A stretch of DNA of 64,000 bases from Cyrtodaria siliqua (lineage: Eukaryota > Mollusca > Bivalvia > Adapedonta > Hiatellidae): assembly GCA_037043455.1 (NCBI GenBank), contig JAWPHD010001433.1, positions 1 to 64,000 on the forward strand. Reading direction: 5' to 3'. The notes beneath the pieces are model-generated. The model saw only the letters and a list, made by a program, of their open reading frames with translations. It was not told the DNA's origin and searched no databases. This document shows positions 13,001-25,000 of the stretch, one piece after another (the first letter of the stretch is position 1; each line of letters starts with the position of its first letter). A program made the translations under genes and the position numbers.

Positions 13001-16000
13001 AATACAGGTAAATTTGACTTTCAGTATGCAGTTAGCCAGATATTCGTTATGCGATTATCCGGAATGTGACAAAAACCTATGCGATTATATAGGTTTTTTT
13101 ACATGCAAAAGAATACGAATGGTTTTGTGTTTCAAAACTTTATGCAATTAACAGAAATATGCAATTAACTGATATGCGATTAAACGGAATCGACTGTACT
13201 AGGACTAGTTGGGCCGGCATCGGTATTATATGACTGTATGGGATATAATGTCTATGGCATTGTGTTTCGGTGTGGCAGCACTATTAAGTTCAACATTGAG
13301 CTCACTCAAGCTCACTCAATGTTGATGATACAAAGAGACATTGCTATGATATGAATGAAAGGTGTTCAAATCAACGTTAAACCCCATACATACCATACAT
13401 CTTCTTGATTATACCCCACTTTCTCCAAGTGAAATGGAGGCTATATAGGAATCACGCTGTCGGTAATGTCCCGTCGCGCAACACAGTTTTGTCGAATCAC
13501 GTTTTGTCCCTTCCCTTCCTGTCGCACCCTATAACACATTTTTAGCTCGACTGATCGGAGATCAACAGAGCTTATGCCGTGGTGCGGCGTCCGTCGTCCG
13601 TCCGTCCGTCCGTCTGTCCGTAAACTTTTATTTGTAGCGACAACTCCTCTGAAACTACTGCATGGATATTCATGAAACTTTACAGAAATGTTGCCCATCA
13701 AGTCTAGTTGATCCTAGCAAAAATTCATGTTGATTTGAAATCCAAGGTGGCCGCCAAAGCTAAAAATAGAGTTTTAAAATACAAGTTTGTAGCGACTACT
13801 TCTTGAAAACTATAAGTGATATTGATATGGGACTTTTTCTAAAATGATCAGCATGACATGATGTTGATCCTTGTCAAAAATCGTTTTGATTCAACGTTAA
13901 ACATGGCTGCCAGCGGCCATCTTTGTTTACATAGAGTTATATAGTAAAAACTTGTAGCGACTACTCCTCTGAAACTACTTGGCGGATTGTCATGAAACTT
14001 TACAGGAATGTTGCTCTTGATGTCTAATTGATCCTAGAAAAATTTCAGGTTGGCCGGAAATTCAAGATGGCCGTCACAGCTGAAAATAGATTTTTAAAAA
14101 ATAAGTTTGTAGCGACTACTTCTTGAAAACTATAAGTGATATTGATATGGGACTTTTTCTAAAATGATCAGCATGACATGATGTTGATCCTTGTTTAAAA
14201 TTATTTGATTCGACGTTAAACATGGCTGCCAGTGGCCATCTTTGGTTACATAGAGTTATATAATAAAAACTTGTAGCGACTACTCCTCTGAAACTACTTG
14301 ACGGATGTTCATGAAACTTCACAGGAATGTTGCTCTTGATGTCTAGTTGATCCTAGAAAAATTTCAGGTTGGCCGGAAATTCAAGATGGCCGCCACGGTT
14401 AAAAATAGATTTTCAAAAAACAAGTCTGTAGCGACTACTTCCTGAAATCAAAATCAATCAGTAGAGCTTCAAGGTCATTGACCTCTTGTTATTTCTTGCA
14501 TTCTTCAAACAGTTGTGTTCCCAAACTTCATATTCACATAACAACTGACGACCTTGTGCCCCTCTACATCACCCATTGTTGATTGCCTAATTTATTACAG
14601 AATTATGGCCCTTTGTTTGACTTAGAGCTTAAGTAGGTGTATTCATCACCTTCAGTGATAGTTCTAGTTTGTTCAAGGTAACCTGTCAAAATAAGTATAA
14701 TGTAATTGTTTACTTTGTTTAAACCCAGATCTACAGGTGCCAGTATTGATCAAGCACCCAGTCACTGGTGAGCTTCTGACCAACTTCGATGCCTATGTAT
14801 TTGAGGTGATTAAGGAGTCGAAGTACATGATCAAGCAGGGACTGGATATTCCTGAGGATGCCATGGTCCTTGTTCAGTCCAGTGACAAGCTGAGGTCTCA
14901 TGTGGAACAGCTGCAGGTTGGTTTGTGTCTGATGAGATTTGTTGTTTTTGTTTTAAATGCATGTTTTTAGTTTTCTGTGAATGCAAGGTTTCCTGTTCCA
15001 CTTTTATATCTACTTTTATGTAACATACATGTAAGGGATATGTGTCTCAGTGAATTATATTTATTTAAAAACTACCTATTTATTAGAAACTTTACATAAA
15101 TACAGATAGGTTTTTATGGTTATTGAACATGCACAAGCAACCTTTCATGAGACTTTTACTTCATCACTATTGTCTTGTTATGGTAGTTGAGTAATATTGA
15201 CCTTAATAATCTAGATGCTGTTGGATGAGAACAAGGAGATCAGGTCGTCCATTCCACCAATATTTGTCACTCCACTCAGTCCTATACTGAAGAAGGTCAG
15301 TACAGATTTTGTAGTTTGTTAGTTACTAAATAGGTTCTAAAAATTGCTGGAAAGTGATGTTGATGTGGCAACATTTTCTATTCAATTTCTTGTTTAGTAC
15401 TTCTCTATCATTGACCTTGCTGACTGCCATGGGACAAATTTATGGCTATATCTTTTATTGTCTGTGAATTATATGCTTAGTTAAATAACACTGATTTTGA
15501 AACAGGCATTAAAGTTTTACCAATCATTCTAGAGGGCTTGGATGAAATGGCCTGTATTCAGTTGGAAATTCGAGAAACCGGCATGTTCAAAAGAAAGAGC
15601 AGGCTCCTTAAAGTATCACTGACAAAGGTCTATAAATAACTATAAATACATTGTTGAGAAGCAGTTTTAACTGATACCCTTGATGAAAAGTTTTATTCTA
15701 TTTTCATTTCCTTTTTAGGTTGACAGTGCCTTAAGACCAGGACTGTTTGCTCACACCTGGACCTCCCTCAGTCTACCTAGCTACTTCAAAAATGTGAAAG
15801 ACACCCTTAAAGATCAACAAGTAATTGTAAAACAGGTATTGAAAATTTGTAGAAATGATTTGTTTTTGAAAGTGTGTAGAAATGATTTGTTTTTATACAC
15901 CCGTTTGAAAAAACGGGACGTATTATGTTATGGGGTTGTCCGTCCGTCTGTCCGTCCGTAAACAACTGCGTATTCCGGACGGTAACTCCGAAACCATTTC

Positions 16001-19000
16001 ACCTATACTCATGAAACTTCAAAGGTACATTGCCCTAGGCGAGAGGAGGATCCCTGTTGTTTTTGGGGTCAATAGGTCAAAGGTCAAGGTCACCATGACC
16101 TTATATAGAAAAACGCATTCTGGACGATAACTTCGCAACTATAACACCTACATTCATGAAACTTCATAGTTACATATCCCTAAGGCCATACAAAATTAAT
16201 TACCTGGTTCTCAGGTAAGCCTGCATGTCTTTTTTTGGTGCCGCATTGCCGATTTTATCTCAAAAATAATAAAATAAAAAATTGGAAATGCGCTACCGAA
16301 ATTTCGAGAAAAAAGTTCCGCATCCAAGTTCGTTTCGGTTTTTACACATGCAGCTACCTCAGGGGAATCCCCTTTTGGGTAGACTAGTGTGCGGCCGACT
16401 ATCTGCCGCTTTGCTCGCTAGCTTGTGAGTGTTGCAGTCGTACGAGTACCAATCTAGGAGAGTCAGATGCTTGAGACGCTTGGAACTAGTAGGTGCTACA
16501 GAACAGGCGATTTATTCAAGCGTCAAATCGACAAAGTCTCACAACAACATGCAATAATGGCGGTGTCATCGAGTCGATTGAAGTTCATGCGTGATCTAAT
16601 ACAAATATACGGACTTATTGTGATTGAAAGAAGCATAAGTCGGGAAGAAATGATAAGGTAATGATCGACAATAGAGATGAGCTGATCCAACTGGTTATTG
16701 CACATGTATTTCGAGATATTTTGCATCAATACATGTATTGGAATTAAAGTTTGGATAAAAAAAAGTCGCCCGCGTGTCTGTTGACCACTGTAAAATTTTA
16801 AAAAAAATATGCGCCCGCCCGCATCTCTTCTCAGAAAAAGTGGCCTGAGAACCAGGTAATTAATTTTTTGTGGCCTAAGTAAGAGAAGGATCCCTGTTGT
16901 TTTGAGGTCAGTAAGTCAAAGGTCAAGGGGGTTGGCCTGATAAAGTTTCACTTGTACCAAAATACATCCGTACGTCCCAAAAACTTGTGTCTCGCGATCC
17001 TCCATAACTATTTAACCCATGGTCCTGAAACTTTACAGGAATATTGACCAGCAAATCAGGAGTCAAACACTACTAATGGTGTATCCATCGGTTTTACCGA
17101 TTTTCTTGTGGTTTATTAAGCAAGTTATTTCCCTTTCTTTTAAAAACATTTCAAATATGGTACATATAAACAAAATATTTAGACAAACTAGAAAAAATAA
17201 GTAAATTTAGTATTGAATAGAATGATCTATTAATATGGAAAATCTGCTATGAAATCTTTTACAACTACGCAAATGGGAATTGGCCTTTACAACTATATAA
17301 CTTCTATGTGTTCCGCAGGTGAATGACATCAAGAGTACGAGGATAGACAACATGCTGACAGAGATCAGTGAGACCATGTTGTGTGATCTGCCAGAACGCT
17401 CACCTTGGTCCATCTCACAGTTCCTCAAAAATACAGAGGTAATGTTTTACGCTTGCTTTGCTTAGGGACATGGTTTATGTACTACTTTTGAACAAGAGTA
17501 TTTAGATCTATTCCAACAGTTTTTATCATATATCCTTATATTGAAATATGCATTCTGCAGGATAACTTCAAAAACATAACCCCACACTCATGACACTTTA
17601 AAATATAGTTACATTGCCCTTAGTGAGAGGAGGAACCAAATTTTGTTTTTAGGGTCAATAGGTCAAAGGTTATGATCACCATGACCATATAAGGCAATAC
17701 ACTGCATGATGACTTCAAAACCAATACACCCACACACATGAACCCAATACACCCACACTCATAAAACCAATACACCCACACTCATGAAACCAATATACCT
17801 ACACTCTTGAAACCAATACACCCATACTCGTAAAACCAATTTACCCCCACTCTTGAAACCAATATACCCACACTCATAAACCAATACACCTACAATCATA
17901 AAACCAATATACCCACACTCATAAAACCAATACACCCACACTCATAAACCAATACACCCACACTCATAAAACCAATATACCCACACTCATAAAACCAATA
18001 CACCAACACTCATAAAACCAATACATGTATACCCACACTCATAAAACCAATATACATGCTCATGAAACCAATATATCCAAGCTCATGAAAACAATACACC
18101 CACACTCAAAACCATTGCACCCACACTCATGAAAACCAATACACCTACACTCGTGAAACCAATAGACCCACACCCATGAAACCAATACACCCACATTCAT
18201 GAAACCAATACATCTACACAATACACCCACACTCATGAAACTTCATGGACATGTACAGCTGTGTTAAAATATGTTAAGTTATATTTCATCATCATAATAA
18301 AAGTTAATAAATATAACTTGTCAGTCACCAAATCCTTGGAGTAGGTTCTGGAGTAGGTGGTGATAACGCCTGACTGTAAATGAGAAGGTCGCATGTTCAA
18401 ATCCTGAGAGAGGCAAACTTTTTTCTGGAAAATTATAGTGTGTATGATATGCACTACTCAATTTCTATAACCGAATTTGCCATGATGTGGTAAACATGAA
18501 ATTGCAAATTAAAATAAGCCCACAAAAGGGCATGCAATTTAAATAATGGTTTTGTAGCTTTAATTAAGTAGAGCATAATTGCCCATCAATTAAAAACCAT
18601 GTGTTTAAAGGCACACATGGCAATCTTAAATCTAATAAAAAAGAATATGGTTGTGTTGTCAGAGCTAGTTTTTGTGTCACCTGTGTAGCATGGCAAAAAT
18701 TTAGAGATGACTTTGTCCGTCCTCTGTTTTCCTCCGTTATCCATCTTCATCTGTCACACTTTAACCTGCAACCTAAATTTCTTTTCCATGACGTAAAAAG
18801 TATTTGACCTAAGTTCATAGAACTTCAGGCACATCTTCATCTTACCTCAAGGAAGGTTGTTACTAATGTCCAATAACTCTCTTGACTTTCATATTGGCAG
18901 AGTAATGCCTATTTTTATAAAACATTAACCTGGGGCCTAACCAAGCTCATAAGTGGCCATGACTTAGCACAAGGCAGGGTTCGACACTAACGGTAGTCCG

Positions 19001-22000
19001 GTAGTCCGAGACCACCAGAATTTGCCTCGGACTACGTAGACCTCCAAGCTCAGTAGTCCCGTGGACTACCTACTTTGACAAAAACAAATAGACATAATTG
19101 TCAACTTAGTAATAAAACTTAACAAATTTTCATTTTGGGCACGAAGTTTGTTAAATCTCCTATCCAAAGTTGTTTTCACTTCGAAAACGCAACATTTTGT
19201 GGCAAAACGCTTTTCACAGACATAACTGGTTTCCGTTATGAATGTAAATCTACATCCCGAGTCCCAGCGCTTGCTCAAAACAGCTACCCATTTTTTACGA
19301 CAACCGTAAATCATACCAAAGTGCAGCCCTGGATTGTTTTGCGAGAAAAATGCGAACATTTTTAATACACTCGAAGCACTCGTTTATTAACGCGATTTGA
19401 TAAGGTATTCAGTGTATTTCATTGATAAAGTATGAAATTAACGTATATGGATGTGCATCTTTCCCAAAATGCGTTGCAAAACTTAGCGATATGCTTCTTT
19501 TTTCATGTGTCACCGGTTTTCACGATTCCAAAAAGAACGCAACTCGCAAGAAAAGATAAGACCGTAAATATATTTGTTTAGTTCTGAATATATTTCATTG
19601 ATGCACATGTACAGGCCTTACACTACTGCATAAATATTCAAAAATAAGACCAAGTGGACTTAAATTTGGGGCAAGTGAGGTTTTGGGCAGGGCAATTGCC
19701 CTTTGAAAATACACTTGCCCTGAGGCTGGGAAAATGGATTTTAAAAATATTTCCAAGAACCCTGTTTTGAAACAGTCTATATCTCTGAGAGAGCTTTCTA
19801 ATTTAAATAAGGCATTAATTTTGCACATAAAAATCATCTCATAGCAGATGGTGAATCTCAGAATTTTATAAAAATAATAAAGACGTGACTGAAATGGTCA
19901 TATACCACTATTGCATTTCCCATAGGCCTACATTATAGCCTTTTGGCCTTCAATCCCTGTTTCTAAATAAGACTGGCTGAAAAAAAGACTAACTTTTCTT
20001 AACTATCTACACTCAAAAATGATCAGCAAATTGGAAATAATGTAATGCTTTCAGCCTCTTATACTTCACTGAAGGTGTCACCCTAGAATGGCAGTAAATA
20101 AATTGTACTTTATTTACTTTTTTTTACTTTTTGTAAATATACCCTCAGTACAATTTAATCAATAACATTGCAAATTTCAATCAAAATATCCTAAATGAAC
20201 CTGTTTTATGCTGAAAATTTAATATTATGATGTTTTATGGGGATTTGTTATGATTTTGGTAATTTATTCTAATCAGAATCTATCTTACAATCTGCCTATA
20301 TGCCCTTATAACACCCTATACTTTTTTCAACCAATCAGATGCCCCAAAACAATAATGGTTACTGTATCTGACCTAAAAGAAAATGGTGTTTCAAATTAAA
20401 TGGCTCCATGTATGATGATGAAAACATAAAATAACATGTAAGGACTAAGGTGTGTCTGTGAGCATTTTAAGTTGTAACGGGCTGTTTGGAATGATATGAA
20501 GATGTAGATCCTACTGTAAAAGACTTCCAGACCTTGCAGAGTAAGGCCAACAGGAGATGTGTGACTTATGAAATTAATCAATACTGAGATAGAATCCGTG
20601 TTTTTGGAGTGTTTTTCGTTTATGTCTGCTGTTTCCTTCGTTACTTATATTTTGTTTAGTTTAAATCCCTTCATTCTGAGGTTTATATTTTGAAAACTAG
20701 TCGGACTACCAAAATCTGTGCAGGACTACTTGATTTTGAAAGTTGGTAGTCCTGCGGACTACTTGGGGAAAAAAGTTAGTGTCAAACCCTGCAAGGCAGG
20801 TGACACTAGTGTTTCATGGAACCCCCTTCTAGTTGAATATTGAAATCTTACCTAATAATGTCTCAAACAGTTCGCAACAAATTATTTTTGGTATATTTCT
20901 TATAAGTAAAAATGTTAAGTACAATTCAGCAATAATTCAGTAAAACAAATTTTTATTTTCTCTATATTTAAATATTAACAGATTTAAAGTCAAAATGATA
21001 TTGTATAATTAATCGAGATATAAATGTTAATGCCTGATAAATGCTTCAGAATGCCATGTGTCCCCTAAAGTATATTCAGGGCTTTCCCTTTCTTTTTGAG
21101 TAAAGGAAAAGTTTTAACAGTTGGTCAAGTTATAGTTCTTCCTTTTATTGTTGTATTGGGGGCTGCTAAAAGCCCCAATACAACAATAAAAGAAAGAACT
21201 ATAAAAGCAGCCAGTCAGCTTAACCAAATCACCCGCCTATCAGCTATAAAGGAAAGTCCTGATATTTAAAATAGCCATTTAAAGTCTCTAAAGGGAAATG
21301 GATACATGCATTTTGCGATGATATTATTAAAGGTAAATACTGCTAAAATTAGCACAATAACAAATCTCAATACTTCAAGCTGTATCTCTCTATTATAACA
21401 TCAAATCTTTCCATTTGTCACAGTCTTGTCAGAAATTGTCAGGTATGTTATTTGTACATATATAGGATAGTCCTTTAATAACCCGTATTGATTTTGCAGC
21501 AACTCTGCAGTTCTGCAGGTGAGAAGGTTCTAGGCCCATTCTCCATATTTTATCTCGGTGTAAATGGAGGATGAGCCTGGCATGTTCATTCCTGTTAGGT
21601 GCCATATAACCTTTCATGTTTGGTGCGCCTTAAAACCCCCAATTCAATTAACCCGTATTGATACATTTTATGACAAAGAAAAGCACAAGACTCGAGAACT
21701 TAATGACATTTTACTTTCATTCTATGTCACTGAGCAGTACCTCAATGACCTAGTTGTGACGTCTGCATAGCATGGTAGGAACTTAGGGATCATTTGTCGT
21801 CTGTTGTCAGATTTTTCGTCGTCCATCACGCTTTAACCTGCAACCTAACCTTAGCCATATCTTGAAAAGTGTTTGACATATGTTCATACAAATGCACACA
21901 CATCTTCATCTTACCTGAAGGATATACATGTCTAATAACTCTGATGTTCAATTTGGTGAAATAATGCCCCTTTTCATAAAAACTTTAACCTAAAACCTAG

Positions 22001-25000
22001 CCAAGCTCATAACTGGCAGTAACCTAAAATAAGCAGGAGGCAGACGACACTTATGTTCTATGGAACACCCTTCTAGTTTATCCTATCTATTCCTGTAGGA
22101 GTATTGTGAGATAGTGATGAGGGACCTCAACAAAATGAACCAGATCATAGAAGACGCTGTGAAGGAGCTTACCAACATCTTCCTATACCAGGCACAGATG
22201 CTAAGCCAGTGTACCATGGAGGAACCAGCTAGCACAACTGAAAACTCATGTTAGTTGAAGTTTATTTTAAAATATAATTATACTGCCATTCTTCAAACTT
22301 TGTTATTTTGTGGTTTATTCCAGAAGGTCATAAATTAACTATACTAGGGGATTGCTGGGGACGGGTGAGTTGTGTGTCCCTATTTATATTCCTGCAAAAG
22401 AAGTTTTAGGGTGCGTACATTGGTTTCAGCTTGTCTGTCTGTAGACAAACTTTGTCCCCTCTGTCACTCCTCTCACCCTGAAGCAGATTTCTCCATGGGT
22501 GAACTGCCTGTGATGAGATGACCCCTATTGATTTTAAGGTCAGTAGGTCAAAGGTCAAGGTCACGATGATGATTGTGAAAATCCTTGTCCGCTCTGTGAC
22601 TCCTCTTTGCTTGAAGAAATTCTCATTTAGAGAAGGCATGGCTTACAAAAAGGACCGATGAACAAAACAAGTGTACTTAAGATTGAATAAACAAACTATA
22701 GATATCTGGATTCAATCAAACCAAATCTGTTGTCTCATTGCTAGTCAAACAACATTGATGAGGAGTTTGGCAATAAGAATAATTATTAATATATACGTGG
22801 ACTGTACGTGATCGGTAATTGCAAACATATTGATGAGATTTCATGAATTACTATTTGCAAGTGACATAAAATATCTAAAGAACAAAGTAAAAAAGTAAAA
22901 AAAAAATGATGCACAACATAAATTCACAGCTTATTGAGGCTTAATGACTATTATGTCACTGTTAACTCATGAAAATATTTAAGGTATCAAAGTGGCAACC
23001 ATAAGGTCTCCCCATACATCCAATCAAATTTTAATGTTGTTACCTTTTCATCCCACGGGGATTGTGACATTCATAGATCCAGTTTTACCATTAAGCACAT
23101 GTTGACTGTGGTCCTTGAATGCTGCATTTCCTGTTTGACTTTTATATCTACGTTAACAGTTCAAATGAGCGTCTGTAATAAACTCATTGTTTATTATAGC
23201 TGAGATGGCTGTAACTGTGCCTTTAGTCAGCATTTCTGGAGAGGTACCGGATGATGGGGAAGCTAGTGATGAGCAACAGACCATTAAAGACGCGTGTGAT
23301 GAGTTGGCAGAACACTTCAAACACAGACTCATTGAGTCTCTTCTCAGGTCCACAAGATTCTCGCTGGAAGTGATGAGGAAGCGATTCGCCAAGTAATGGA
23401 ATATTTTTATTGATGTGCCAAGTAATGGAATATTTTTTTTGATGTGCCAAATAATGGAGTATTGTTATTGATGTGCCAAGTAATGGAGTATTTTTATTGG
23501 TGTGCCAAGTAATGGAGTATTTTTATTGATGTGCCAAGTAATGGAATATTGGTATTGGTGTGCCAAGTAAAGGAGTATTTAATTGGTGTGCCAAGTAATT
23601 GAGTATTTTTATTGATGTGCCAAGTAATGGAATATTTTTATTGGTGTGCCAAGTAATGTAGTATTTTTATTGGTGTGCCAAGTAATGGAATATTTTTATT
23701 GATGTGCCAAGTAATGGAATATTTGTATTGGTGTGCCAAGTAAAGGAGTAGTTTTATTGGTGTGTCAAGTAATGGAGTATTTTTATTGGTGTGCCAAGTA
23801 ATGGAATAGTTTTATTGGTGTGCGAAGTAAAGGAGTATTTTTATTGATGTGCCAAGTAAAAGAGTATGTTTATTGGTGTGCCAAGTAAAGCAGTATTTTT
23901 ATTGGTGTGCCAAGTAAAGGAGTATTTTTATTGATGTGCCAAGTTAAGGAGTATTTTTATTGGTGTGCCAAGTAAAGGAGTATTTTTATTGATGTGCCAA
24001 GTAAAGGAGTATTTTTATTGGTGTGCCAAGTAAAGGAGTATTTTTATTGATGTGCCAAGTAAAGGAGTATTTTTATTGGTTTGCCAAGTAAGGGAGTATT
24101 TTTATTGGTTTGCCAAGTAAAGGAGTATTTTTATTGATGTGCCAAGTAAAGGAGTTTTATTGGTGTGCCACCAAGTAAAGGATTATTTTTATTGATGTGC
24201 CAAGTAAAGGAGTGTTTTTATTGGTTTGCCAAGTAAAGGAGTATTTTTATTGGTGTGCCAAGTAAAGGTGTGCCAAGTAAACGATTATTTTTATTGGTGT
24301 GCCAAGTAAAGGAGTATTTTTATTGGTGTGCCAAGTATTTTTATTGATGTGCCAAGTAAAGGAGTATTTTTATTGGTGTGCCAAGTAAAGGAGTATTTTT
24401 TTTGGTGTGCCAAGTAAAGGAGTATTTTTATTGGGGCTCTTGAAAGACGTTAGATGAGCTCAACAGTGACCATAAATGACAAAGCCTTTGATTATTTGAA
24501 CTAACTTTTAATAATTTCAGTTTAAGCGTTCTAAATCAACTAAATGGTATTGGATTTTCACCAAATTTGGTTTGAAGATTTGTTTAAATATGATCTGTCC
24601 TAGTGTGATTTTTTGTGTAAAATTGAGTTTGGATATTTATGTGTATTTTGGAAACTGGTATTAGAGTATGTAATGACAATATGATTGATTAAAACAGAGA
24701 TCTAGGTTAATTGTGTCATCCTGAAGACTAGTTAGGTGGAAGATTGACCCCACACTCCCAGATTTAATAATTTAATAAAAGTACAGCTCACGCAAAACCC
24801 ACACTTTACTCTTTCACGCCCAATGAGGAATGTACAAATCCGAACTTACGCGGAGTTTGGATGATAAAACTACTCGGCGTGGGAATCAGCTATGCGAAAA
24901 GCTCTCAGCGTAATTATGCCACGATACTTCGCGTAGACAAACTTGGAGTTCGCTGAGTCGAAACTGCACAGATAAAAGGTGCAACTGTTTTAATTGCAGT

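Larger units (their letters stand above)
15888..17060 (+). repeat. Hairpin-start repeat, ACACCCGTTT family, interrupted by a piggyBac-like MITE
   Basis: It begins TTTTATACACCCGTTTGAAA followed by AAACGGGACGTATTATG, a 7-bp stem, then GTCCGTCC. The body contains ACTCATGAAACTTC, GGTCAATAGGTCAAAGGTCA and ACCATGACCTTATAT blocks, also found at 17530-17700. A 660-bp element splits it at 16199/16860. After that the body resumes with GGCCTAAGTAAGAGAAGG and fades near 17060. Confidence 0.6.

Noticed and set aside
16467..16661. 64-codon ORF inside the piggyBac-like MITE
   Set aside because: Too short and without DDE or other transposase motifs; the element appears non-autonomous.
18601..18807. 68-codon ORF in intron 8
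   Set aside because: It overlaps a dispersed repeat with a second copy at 21749 in which the frame is not kept.
23384..24435. CRISPR-like array of about 29-bp repeats
   Set aside because: The repeats are directly adjacent with no unique spacers, the genome is eukaryotic, and the unit derives from the exon 10 donor.
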